From NCBI RefSeq assembly GCF_003148665.1, contig NZ_QGGQ01000008.1, positions 159,142 through 223,141 of the forward strand: a stretch of DNA of 64,000 nucleotides, written 5' to 3'. Each line of letters begins with the position of its first letter. Positions within the stretch are counted from its first letter, which is position 1. The position numbers and the translations under genes were made by a program. The stretch is from Maribacter polysiphoniae. GTDB taxonomy: Bacteria > Bacteroidota > Bacteroidia > Flavobacteriales > Flavobacteriaceae. The notes under the pieces are model-generated. The model was not told the origin of the DNA, did not search any database, and worked only from the letters and a program-made list of their open reading frames with translations. Below, piece by piece: positions 1 to 7,525 of the stretch.

Positions 1-739
1 AGGTTTTGGAGGTGTTGAAGGCGTTATTAAAGGCAAGAGCGAACTCTATGAATTTATAACGACCCACAACGGGATTGCTTTCTTAAATGCGGATGACCCT
101 ATTCAATTGGAAAAATTGGGAACCTATATTCACAAATATGGTTTTACACAGAACAAAAAAGATTATTACAAAATTGAATTCCTAAAGGCCGACCCTTGTG
201 TTTCCCTACAGGTTGAAGACACCTGCATTCAATCCCATCTAATAGGAAGTTACAACTTTACAAATTGTTGTGCGGCCATCGTCATGGGCAAATATTTCAA
301 CATTCCCCTAGATGTCATCAAACAGGCCATCGAAAGCTATGTACCCCAGAATAACCGATCTCAGATTATTGATAAAGATGGCCGGCAAATCATCCTTGAC
401 GCCTACAATGCAAATCCATCGAGTATGAAAGTTGCCTTGGAAAATTTCAGTAAGCTAGAAGGGAGTCCAAAAATGGCTTTTTTGGGTGACATGTTCGAAT
501 TGGGGGAATCGGCTGCAACGGAACATCAGATCATCGCTGATTTATCGTCACAGCTCAATATTGATAAGGTGTTTTTATTGGGGGAGAATTTTAGCATGAC
601 CGACAGTTCGTTTACAAAATTCAAGAACTATGATGACTTTAAATCACGTTTCATGGATTTAGGGTTAACCAAAAACGGCAAAATCCTAATCAAAGGTTCT
701 AGGGGCATGGCCTTGGAACGCCTGCTCGACTTGCTCTAG
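1..739 (+). CDS. murF: MurF, UDP-MurNAc-tripeptide--D-Ala-D-Ala ligase (3' part)
   Basis: Cytoplasmic Mur ligase that adds D-Ala-D-Ala to the UDP-MurNAc tripeptide in peptidoglycan precursor synthesis. The reading frame is open from base 2, so the gene is cut by the window edge and only about the C-terminal 245 residues are present. The first residues, GFGGVEGVIKGKSELYEF, match the part of the central ATPase domain that precedes the NADDP motif. The C-terminal domain carries DAYNANPSSMKVAL, the diagnostic MurF signature, followed by FLGDMFELG. It ends with the stop TAG at 737-739. The internal ATG at 107 is not the true start. A tRNA gene on the opposite strand follows at once. Assignment is secure; only the upstream part is missing. 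Confidence 0.93.
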   Translation, partial: GFGGVEGVIKGKSELYEFITTHNGIAFLNADDPIQLEKLGTYIHKYGFTQNKKDYYKIEFLKADPCVSLQVEDTCIQSHLIGSYNFTNCCAAIVMGKYFNIPLDVIKQAIESYVPQNNRSQIIDKDGRQIILDAYNANPSSMKVALENFSKLEGSPKMAFLGDMFELGESAATEHQIIADLSSQLNIDKVFLLGENFSMTDSSFTKFKNYDDFKSRFMDLGLTKNGKILIKGSRGMALERLLDLL

Positions 740-769
740 TTTATTTCGGATGATGTAAAGGAAAGAAGT

Positions 770-843
770 GGGATATACTGGATTCGAACCAGTGACCTCT
801 GCCCTGTCAAGGCAGCGCTCTAAACCAACTGAGCTAATATCCC
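770..843 (-). tRNA. tRNA-Val (anticodon GAC)
   Basis: On the minus strand a 74-nt cloverleaf folds with a 7-bp acceptor stem (GGGATAT/ATATCCC), a D-arm containing AGCTCAGTTGG, an anticodon stem CTGCC/GGCAG with loop TTGACAG, and a T-arm ACTGG-TTCGAAT-CCAGT. Loop positions 34-36 read GAC, so it decodes GUC valine. No CCA is encoded. Confidence 0.93.
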
Positions 844-1058
844 AATAAAATTTCAGGGCGCTAAGGTATGACTAATTTTTTATTCCCAAAACTTACCTAT
901 CAAGAATGATCGGTTTATTCCCAAATATTTTTATGCCTTCCTCAAATTTGCAAGGAAACCGATAAATCCAATATTTCAATCTACGCAAATAACTTTTGGG
1001 TATACGCATCTTTTCACTGCACACTTTTAACCCCATCATCAAACTGGGCATAACCCAA

Positions 1059-1343
1059 TTATTTATTTTCCGATTTTATACTATCCATTTCCTTTCTGAA
1101 TCTTAGGATCATAAGGCTATCAAATTGTTGCTCAATACTATCACGCATAAACCTCCAGTTTGATGGCGTCATTTTCAAATTATAATCCCTGATTTTATTG
1201 AAACGGGCAATATTGAAACGATTCGAGCGCCAGGCGGCCTCCGTACTCTCTTTATGTTTAAGGTCCTGAAGATATATCCCTATACAAAAACCTAGCACAA
1301 CAACAACCAACACAACGATCCAAAATCTTGAATTTGTCTTCAT
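1059..1343 (-). CDS. Small membrane-anchored protein of unknown function
   Basis: A 94-residue protein that I do not recognise. Residues 1-7 are polar and basic (MKTNSRF), residues 8-25 form one strongly hydrophobic segment, and the rest is charged and probably helical (many K, R, E, with RDSIEQQFDSLMILRFRKEMDS). This suggests a single-pass inner-membrane protein with a short soluble tail. No lipobox is present. It stands alone on the minus strand, with the tRNA gene downstream and a long gene-free spacer upstream. Its composition and clear transmembrane segment make it more credible than the other short ORFs nearby, but there is no family evidence. Confidence 0.6.
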   Translation of the reverse strand: MKTNSRFWIVVLVVVVLGFCIGIYLQDLKHKESTEAAWRSNRFNIARFNKIRDYNLKMTPSNWRFMRDSIEQQFDSLMILRFRKEMDSIKSENK

Positions 1344-1767
1344 AACATCCTTGGTAATTTAGGGCATTGCATGGCAAGGTATAAATACAGAAATCCATTA
1401 CAATAGATTATTAAAGTTAAAGCATTGCCGCATAACGACAAAACATATCCGCCCATCTTTATAAAATACGGACGAAAACCCTGTTTGGGTTTCCTACTTT
1501 CTTAAAAAGTACTTCCTATCTTCGGGGTTGGTTTTTTTATCAATCATTTTATATTCAAAAAAAGCGCCCCTAATCAATCGATCCATTACAAACCTGCTTT
1601 TAATGCCATACCATGACCATTTTCAATCGCGGTATACTTTTATATGATTTAAACTACCGAGACTATAAATCGATAATTACCCCCAAATGGCGATTTGCAA
1701 ATACCTTGAAAATAATTGTTTATGATTTCAAAATGACCTATCCCCCCCTTACAAACCCACAATCATT
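1344..1767. other. Gene-free spacer
   Basis: AT-rich stretch between the small membrane protein and the operator region of the GH109-type gene. I see no convincing ORF, RNA gene or repeat. The only ORF of length near here (1749-1934 minus) lies across the operators and promoter and is rejected. Confidence 0.5.
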
Positions 1768-1806
1768 ATGTGTACGATAACATTTTTTATGTGTGTACGT
1801 ACACAT
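1768..1806. promoter_or_regulatory. Two LacI-type operator-like palindromes upstream of the GH109-type gene
   Basis: The perfect 14-bp palindrome TGTGTACGTACACA is at 1792-1805. A degenerate partner ATGTGTACGATAACAT is at 1768-1783, so the two centres are 23 bp apart, about two helical turns. The second site matches, at 15 of 16 bases, the reverse complement of the site at 4458-4473 in front of the lacI-type gene. This points to that regulator as the binder. The motif lies just upstream of the putative promoter at 1823-1852. Confidence 0.6.
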
Positions 1807-1822
1807 TTTTCATTGCAATCCT

Positions 1823-1852
1823 TTGAAAATAGAAATCCAACCACTACTTTAG
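1823..1852 (+). promoter_or_regulatory. Putative promoter of the GH109-type gene
   Basis: TTG at 1823-1825, 19 bases, then TACTTTAG at 1845-1852. This fits the Bacteroidota consensus TTG-N19-TAnnTTTG with one mismatch. It would give a leader of about 175 nt before the ATG at 2034 and sits immediately downstream of the two palindromes. Confidence 0.45.
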
Positions 1853-2033
1853 CAATAACAATCACCGGATAACCTTCCGAAAAAGTCAATAAATGAGGCC
1901 ATCGATTAAAATTAAACACAGAATAATCTACCAATGCCTCAAACTATGCCTTTCTGAAATAAATAGACACTATCGATAAAATACGTTGGTTATAACTGAA
2001 TAAAAGTCGGTCCTCAAGGTAAAAAACAAACAT

Positions 2034-3386
2034 ATGGATTCAAGAAGAACCTTTATAAAAAAATCAGCATTGGCCGGCATAGGTCTATCACTCGCTCCAG
2101 GGTTCACTTATGGTAATTGGAAAACAAGTGACAAACTAAAAATCGGAATGATCGGCGTAGGCCTTCGTGGCACAAGCCATCTTAAAAATCTTTTACTAAG
2201 AAAGGATATAGAGATAACGGCCATATGCGATATAGACGCTGACAGAATAGATTTAGCCTCTAAATTAATTTCTGAAGCCGGGTACAAAAAACCCCAATCA
2301 TTTGGAAAAAATGATTTGGATTACCGAAACCTTCTGGAGTTGACTACTGTTGATGCAGTGGTTATCGCCACACCGTGGCTTTGGCATACCCGAATGGCAA
2401 AAGATGCCTTAAGAGCTGGTAAATACACCGGTTTGGAAGTGTCTGCAGCAAACACCTTGGAAGAATGCTGGGACCTTGTAGAGACCCATGAAGAGACTGG
2501 CTCTCACCTAATGCTTCTCGAAAATGTAAACTATCGCAGGGATATTCTTGCCGTATTGAATATGGTAAAACAGAATGTGTTCGGTGAACTCGTTCACTTC
2601 AGATGTGGCTACCAACATGACCTGCGTGATGTAAAATTCAACAATGGAAAACAACCTCATGGTGGTGGGGTTGAATTTGGACCAAAAGCTATTTCAGAAG
2701 CAAAATGGCGTACAAACCATTCCGTAAAAAGAAATGCAGATGTCTATCCTACCCACGGTGTAGGCCCCATTGCAGCCATGTGCGACATTAATAGAGGCAA
2801 TCGCTTTGTGTCGATAACCTCAAATGCCACTAAAAGCATTGGATTGCACAATTACATTGTAAAGAACGGCGGTGAAGACCATCCGAATGCCAAAGTGAAA
2901 TTTAAACAAGGGGATGTCATTACATCAACTATAGAAACAGCTAAAGGTGAAACCATAATCGTAACCCATGATTGCAACTTGCCCCGCCCCTATTCCTTAG
3001 GATTTAGGGTTCAGGGAGCCAATGGTCTTTGGGAAGTGGATGGAGACCGAATCTATATTGAAGGGCAATCAGAACCCCACACTTGGGACAAGGCCGATTC
3101 TTGGCTGAAAAAGTATGATCATCCTTTATGGCAGAAATATGGGGATTATGCTCAAAATTCTGGTCATGGTGGAATGGATTTCTTTGTGATCAACGCATTT
3201 GTAGAATCTGCGAAAAACAATATCGCCCCTCCAATAGACGCTTATGATGCGGCTGCATGGAGTGCCATAACACCCCTATCGGAAATCTCAATTGAAAACA
3301 ATGGAGAACCACAGGATTTTCCAGATTTTACACGAGGAAACTGGATGAAGAGAAAATCATATGATTGGATAAAGGACGACTTTTAA
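2034..3386 (+). CDS. Gfo/Idh/MocA-family protein, GH109-type alpha-N-acetylgalactosaminidase candidate
   Basis: A 450-residue NAD-dependent enzyme with a twin-arginine signal, SRRTFIKKS at residues 3-11 followed by a hydrophobic stretch to about residue 27, so it should be exported folded with its cofactor. The Rossmann motif GVGLRG is at 41-46. The C-terminal half carries NADVYPTHGVGPIAAMCDINRG and DCNLPRPYSLGFRVQG, which I associate with family GH109, whose members hydrolyse terminal alpha-GalNAc by an NAD-assisted oxidation-elimination mechanism. The YPTH segment should hold active-site Tyr and His. The length matches the family. It is monocistronic, has two LacI-type operators upstream and a regulator gene downstream. 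An alternative is a plain oxidoreductase acting on another sugar; several GH109-like proteins have unverified specificity. Confidence 0.82.
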   Translation: MDSRRTFIKKSALAGIGLSLAPGFTYGNWKTSDKLKIGMIGVGLRGTSHLKNLLLRKDIEITAICDIDADRIDLASKLISEAGYKKPQSFGKNDLDYRNLLELTTVDAVVIATPWLWHTRMAKDALRAGKYTGLEVSAANTLEECWDLVETHEETGSHLMLLENVNYRRDILAVLNMVKQNVFGELVHFRCGYQHDLRDVKFNNGKQPHGGGVEFGPKAISEAKWRTNHSVKRNADVYPTHGVGPIAAMCDINRGNRFVSITSNATKSIGLHNYIVKNGGEDHPNAKVKFKQGDVITSTIETAKGETIIVTHDCNLPRPYSLGFRVQGANGLWEVDGDRIYIEGQSEPHTWDKADSWLKKYDHPLWQKYGDYAQNSGHGGMDFFVINAFVESAKNNIAPPIDAYDAAAWSAITPLSEISIENNGEPQDFPDFTRGNWMKRKSYDWIKDDF

Positions 3387-3646
3387 TAGCTTAGGACACA
3401 AAGGACAATATAAAATGTGTTTAAATTTTCATTAAACGACGATCTATAGGACATATGACAAACATCCTATATGGTGAATTTTATATAACTGTCAGCTAGT
3501 CAAGGAAATTCCTATAGGTATAAGGGGTGAATGTAGTGGCGTCGAGCATAGCTTCCCAATATAAAAACACCAATGCCATTGAATTTCTAGCATTCACTGA
3601 AGAAAGTTCGTTTGTTACCATTGAATTATAAGTTGATTATAGTATT

Positions 3647-3737
3647 AGTTTATTGAGTTAGTTTATTGAGTTAGTTTGTTGAGTTAGTTTATTGAGTTAG
3701 TTTGTTGAGTTAATTTGTTGAGTTAATTTGTTGAGTG
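3647..3737 (+). repeat. 13-bp tandem repeat, seven units
   Basis: Seven contiguous 13-base units with consensus AGTTTRTTGAGTT: 3647-3659, 3660-3672, 3673-3685, 3686-3698, 3699-3711, 3712-3724 and 3725-3737. Differences are confined to A/G at position 6, an A at position 2 in the last two units, and the final base. It is non-coding and lies between the GH109-type gene and a terminator-like hairpin. Confidence 0.9.
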
Positions 3738-3766
3738 GGTTCATTGGTTTGTTTTCAATGGGCACG

Positions 3767-3815
3767 ATGCCTTGGATGACAATTGGAAACGATTGTCGCC
3801 AAGGCATTCTTTTTA
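3767..3815 (+). terminator. Strong rho-independent terminator-like hairpin
   Basis: ATGCCTTGG at 3767-3775 pairs with CCAAGGCAT at 3799-3807, extended by GACAAT/ATTGTC, then TTCTTTTT. The T-tract is on the plus strand. It may end the GH109-type transcript, though it is 380 bases past the stop codon. Confidence 0.7.
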
Positions 3816-4436
3816 TACCATAAAATAGGTCCAATGAAAACATAGCCCTTTATCGAACGACAACAGGGGTCATGAGCATAGTACGCTTAGGGATATGGAA
3901 CTTCTGGCATTCCATTGTGAAGAAAATTGGTCGAGTCCCTTTAAACTATTATCAACCGGAAATTGTTTTATCCTTTTAGTTCCTCTAATATGGACATGGA
4001 TTTAAAAAAATATTTAATCTTGCTATACATTAAGTGTCATTGACATGAATGTTACTGTTCAAGAACTATCCCATAAAATAGATTTTCCAACAATAGTCGA
4101 AGGACTACTTAATGGTATTGGTCAAAATATCGGTCTTATCATGAAGCACCCTACCCACTGGACAGGTTTCCTATCTTTATCAAATTACTATGTGAATCCA
4201 TATTATTATTGTTTTTGGGTTATCCTTACACCAGAATTAACATCAACCGCATAGGCATCTTTCGCAACTGTGTTCATTATCGCCTTTATTATTCTGGGCT
4301 CTCCTTCCCGTGCCATGACCCCGATACTGTTTTCCTTATTGGTTGATTTTACTTGCTCGATCACTTCTTTTTATTTACATGGATTGGGTGTTATAGTAAG
4401 AACGACCCAGAATTACAGTACAATACACAAAAAAGC

Positions 4437-4473
4437 GTGTACGAACATACCCAATCAATGTTAACGTACACAT
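4437..4473. promoter_or_regulatory. LacI-type operator-like sites in front of the regulator gene
   Basis: Site ATGTTAACGTACACAT at 4458-4473, whose reverse complement differs from the site at 1768-1783 at one position, plus a half-site GTGTACGAACAT at 4437-4448. The pair covers the region just upstream of the -7 element at 4494-4501, so binding would block transcription. This is typical of negative autoregulation. Confidence 0.6.
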
Positions 4474-4493
4474 CTTTTGGTTTCTTTTTTGGA

Positions 4494-4501
4494 TATATTT
4501 G
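4494..4501 (+). promoter_or_regulatory. Putative -7 element of the lacI-type gene
   Basis: TATATTTG matches TAnnTTTG exactly. No good TTG is found 19 bases upstream, where the operator lies. The predicted transcription start would be almost at the ATG at 4509, implying a leaderless or very short-leader mRNA. Confidence 0.4.
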
Positions 4502-4508
4502 TAATACG

Positions 4509-5537
4509 ATGAAGAAAAAGATAACCATCAAGGATATTGCCCGGGTGGCAAATGTTTCTATAGGAACAGTTGATCGGGTCATTCATAAAAGGGGAAAAGT
4601 TTCCGAAACTGCCTTGCAGCAGGTGAATGATGCTCTAAAAGAATTGGACTACAAGCCTAATCCCCTAGCGCGAACCCTTAGAAACAATGTTGTTTATAAA
4701 ATAAACATCCTCATACCTGACCCCAACAAGGATCCTTATTGGGTTCCTTGCGAACAGGGAATTAATGCCGTTATTGAAGAGTATGAGGCTTTTGATATTG
4801 AAATTTCAGTACTTCTTTTTGACCCCTCTAAACCAGAATCATTCTCCCAAATCGGCAACGATTTGGTCGAGAAAGGATCGGATGCCCTATTATTTGTGCC
4901 TTTATTCGAAAAAGAGAGTGTTCTTCTACTGGAAAAACTCAACAAAAAGGATATACTGACGGGAACTTTCAATAGCCTTCCCAGAAATCATGTGGACCAC
5001 CATGTAGGCCATGATCTTTTCTTGAGCGGTAGGGTTGCCGCCAAACTCGTTTCCGATGTTATCCAACCTTCTTCAAGAATCGGAATAATACACATCAATG
5101 AAGCCGTAAATAATGCAATTCACATGCGCCAAAAAGAAAAAGGCTTTAGGACTTATTTCAAGGACCATTATGCCGATCATGATGTACTTACCAAAAAGAT
5201 AAACACGAGTAATGTTACCGAGGCACTACGAGATTTCATAGCGGAGGAAAAAGTGGACATTTTTTTCGTGACTACCTCTAAAACATATGAAGTCGCACTT
5301 GCCTTAAAACAACTGAATAAAAAAGCAACTGTTGTAGGCTATGATCTCTTACCCGAAAATGTTGCGTGTTTACAAAATGGTGAAATTCAATTTCTAATAC
5401 ATCAGGCACCTAAGCTACAAGCATCCCTTTCACTCAAAAACCTTGTAGAAAAACTGTTGTTCAATAAAGAGTTTCCCAAAAAACAATTATTACCCATAGA
5501 AATCATCAACTCGGAAAATATAAAGAGCTACCTCTAA
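4509..5537 (+). CDS. LacI-family transcriptional regulator
   Basis: A 342-residue DNA-binding repressor with a periplasmic-binding-protein-like sensor domain. I chose the ATG at 4509 because it begins the helix-turn-helix directly (MKKKITIKDIARVANVSIG, then DRVIHKRG and the hinge helix NPLARTLRNN). An in-frame ATG at 4353 would add 52 residues with no domain and would run through the operators and promoter. The C-terminal domain (about residues 60-340) contains PDPNKDPYW and a VGYDL segment, typical of sugar-binding type 1 folds. The ligand is unknown; a monosaccharide released by the GH109-type enzyme, or a pentose linked to the downstream transaldolase, is possible. Palindromes in front of this gene and of the GH109-type gene suggest it controls both. 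The gene stands alone on the plus strand. Confidence 0.88.
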   Translation: MKKKITIKDIARVANVSIGTVDRVIHKRGKVSETALQQVNDALKELDYKPNPLARTLRNNVVYKINILIPDPNKDPYWVPCEQGINAVIEEYEAFDIEISVLLFDPSKPESFSQIGNDLVEKGSDALLFVPLFEKESVLLLEKLNKKDILTGTFNSLPRNHVDHHVGHDLFLSGRVAAKLVSDVIQPSSRIGIIHINEAVNNAIHMRQKEKGFRTYFKDHYADHDVLTKKINTSNVTEALRDFIAEEKVDIFFVTTSKTYEVALALKQLNKKATVVGYDLLPENVACLQNGEIQFLIHQAPKLQASLSLKNLVEKLLFNKEFPKKQLLPIEIINSENIKSYL

Positions 5538-6229
5538 CAATAACCCTCCTTAATGGCCTGCCCCTAACCCACAATCCGCTGGAATCAGTTTATAATATTT
5601 TTTTGATGTGATTCAACATTTCCCCATACATCAACCATGACCCGAAAAGCTTGGATGCGTGCTTTTAACACCCTCTTTACCCCCACAGAATACAACACCT
5701 TTTAGTAAGCAATAAATACCAAATCGCTGTTCCTTCATAATCAGCTTCAAATAAGTCAATTTCTTATTATTTTTAAATTAAAATCCATTAATATTGAATT
5801 TTAAAGGTCATAAATTGATGATTTTATAATTTTAACTTCCGTAATCCAAAAATTTACGAAAACCCTTTCGAAAATACCCATACACCAAACTATTTACCAC
5901 TACTTATTGATTTACAGTATTTTACATAAGTTAATTAACCCGAGACCTAGATTCTAAAGACAACGACATTACCAATGGGTATGTTAAAAATGGAAGAGTT
6001 CATTATTATAAGAATAATTTTGAAGGAATGAATTTCAAAAATTACCGAATTGCATTCGGTTAATACTAGAACTATCATGGGAGCAGCCTACAAATTGGAA
6101 CAACAGTTACTACAGAACCGAATCAGCTACAACATGCTGCCCCTACAAATAAAATATTTTCCAAATTCCAACCATCACAACGTATAAATCAAATAATATA
6201 TTCCATTTAACCACATTAAAATCAAGTTT
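5538..6229. other. Gene-free spacer with a short decayed ORF
   Basis: AT-rich and without an intact gene. A start-less open frame at 5935-6063 translates to a protein-like peptide and may be a relic. No terminator hairpin was found directly after the regulator gene. Confidence 0.45.
5935..6063 (+). pseudogene. Possible gene remnant without a usable start
   Basis: A 42-codon open frame bounded by stops, with no usable start codon near its 5' end. It translates to a polar, protein-like stretch containing NGYVKNGRVHYYKNNFEG and ending FKNYRIAFG. The Tyr/Asn/Gly-rich pattern looks like a fragment of a repeat-type surface or outer-membrane protein. I cannot name a family; chance is possible at this length. 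Confidence 0.25.
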
Positions 6230-6886
6230 ATGAAATTTTTTATAGATACCGCGAACCTAGACCAAATAAAGGAAGCCCAAGCATTGGGAGTTTTGGACGG
6301 AGTAACAACAAACCCTTCATTAATGGCCAAAGAAGGCATTACCGGGAAGGCCAACATACTAAAGCACTATGAGGCTATCTGCGATTGTGTCGATGGCGAT
6401 GTATCGGCAGAGGTAATTTCAACCGATTTCGATGGAATGATTAAAGAAGGGGAAGAGTTGGCTGCCCTAAACCCTCAAATTGTGGTCAAATTACCCATGA
6501 TTGCCGATGGTGTGAAAGCCTGTAAATATTTCTCGGACAAAGGCATTAGAACCAATGTTACCTTGGTGTTTTCTGCAGGACAGGCTCTACTTGCCGCAAA
6601 GGCAGGTGCCACCTATGTATCCCCATTTTTGGGAAGATTGGACGATATTTCTACCGATGGTCTTAATCTTATTGCTGAAATAAGACAGATATATGACAAC
6701 TATGATTTCGATACCCAAATATTGGCTGCCTCCATCAGACACACCATGCATGTGATCAACTGCGCGAAAATTGGTTCCGATGTAATGACGGGGCCCCTTT
6801 CGTCAATTGAAGGTTTGCTTAAACACCCCTTGACCGATTCTGGTTTGGCCAAGTTTCTTGAGGATGCAAAATCGTTTGATTTGTAG
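6230..6886 (+). CDS. fsa: Transaldolase / fructose-6-phosphate aldolase family protein
   Basis: A 218-residue cytoplasmic enzyme of the short TalC/FSA type, a single TIM barrel. It opens [16 protein letters not shown], followed by [14 protein letters not shown]. The Schiff-base lysine should be in VVKLPM, and [20 protein letters not shown] and SPFLGRLDD are family signatures. It would act in the non-oxidative pentose phosphate pathway, transferring or releasing dihydroxyacetone. Its place just before the xylan locus fits pentose catabolism, although it has its own spacer on both sides. A perfect 16-bp stem hairpin follows the stop codon. Whether the enzyme is a transaldolase or an aldolase cannot be read from sequence alone. 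The symbol marks the family only. Confidence 0.88.
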   Translation: MKFFIDTANLDQIKEAQALGVLDGVTTNPSLMAKEGITGKANILKHYEAICDCVDGDVSAEVISTDFDGMIKEGEELAALNPQIVVKLPMIADGVKACKYFSDKGIRTNVTLVFSAGQALLAAKAGATYVSPFLGRLDDISTDGLNLIAEIRQIYDNYDFDTQILAASIRHTMHVINCAKIGSDVMTGPLSSIEGLLKHPLTDSGLAKFLEDAKSFDL

Positions 6887-7525
6887 ATACACTAGCCAAA
6901 AAGCATCCATATAAATACATATCAAATCCAAAAGAACCATCCGCTTTGCAACCAATGTAATGGAACGTGTTCTTTTGGATTTGACACTACTATGATTTCC
7001 CGTATTAGGCCATACACAAGATCCCGATTCTACGTAAATGATGTCCAGACCGAATGGACTTTAAATGTACCTTCCTTTTCAAAGTCCTAGGACAACATTC
7101 GAATGAACGTAATACCACAATCCGTAAAATACGAACACATACTTCTATGCGTAGGAAGTAACCAGGCCTAAATCCCCATTGGAAAGATATAAGATCCTAC
7201 TTGACCATTTCGTGAAAATGGGGCAAAAGATCCATGCCTTTTGCAAATTCATATCCAGTTATAATCAGGAAAACATCAAAAAAAACTATCGGGAATTTCA
7301 TATCGGATGGGTCTTCTGAACGAGTAAATAAAAAATACTGGCCTAAAAGCCCATTAAAAAGGGAAATGCAACAAATGTATTACAGTTTGCTTCAATAATA
7401 ACACCCCCAAAATTATAGTCAAAATACCTTTAGAAATTCAAAACGACACCCTAGGTTAATTGTTCGTTATGCTTAGTTTTTTTGCTTTACAAAATTAAAT
7501 GACCCGACTAAAATAATTTTCTATT
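6887..7525. other. Gene-free spacer upstream of the xylanase operon
   Basis: Contains the inverted repeat at 6922-6984 and, at 7369-7378, CAACAAATGT, a ten-base match to the HTCS-type repeat upstream of the xylan susC. No ORF with protein character was seen. Confidence 0.5.
6922..6984 (+). terminator. Long inverted repeat after the transaldolase gene
   Basis: Perfect 16-bp arms: TCAAATCCAAAAGAAC at 6922-6937 and its complement at 6969-6984, enclosing a 31-nt loop. The 3' arm contains TTTT but no T-tract follows. It is probably a terminator or an mRNA 3'-end stabiliser. Confidence 0.6.

Larger units (their letters stand above)
3387..4436. other. Long gene-free spacer with repeat, hairpin and decayed segments
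   Basis: About 1 kb without a convincing gene. It holds a 13-bp tandem array (3647-3737), a strong hairpin with T-tract (3767-3815), and two diverged similar segments (about 3523-3615 and 3867-3945) that look like relics of a duplication. Short ORFs at 4045-4254 and 4270-4464 lack protein character. Confidence 0.5.

Noticed and set aside
770..843. Reading the first tRNA as tRNA-Asp(GTC)
   Set aside because: The letters GTC occur on the plus strand; folding the minus strand puts GAC at positions 34-36, which is valine.
1749..1934. 61-codon ORF on the minus strand
   Set aside because: It runs across the two operators and the promoter of the GH109-type gene, and its product has no protein-like pattern.
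4045..4464. Two plus-strand ORFs of 64-69 codons
   Set aside because: They have odd composition, overlap the regulator's upstream region and lack any motif; AT-rich spacer DNA gives such ORFs by chance.
4353..4508. Longer start for the LacI-family gene
   Set aside because: The 52 extra residues contain no domain and would be encoded by the operator and promoter region; the DNA-binding domain starts exactly at the ATG at 4509.
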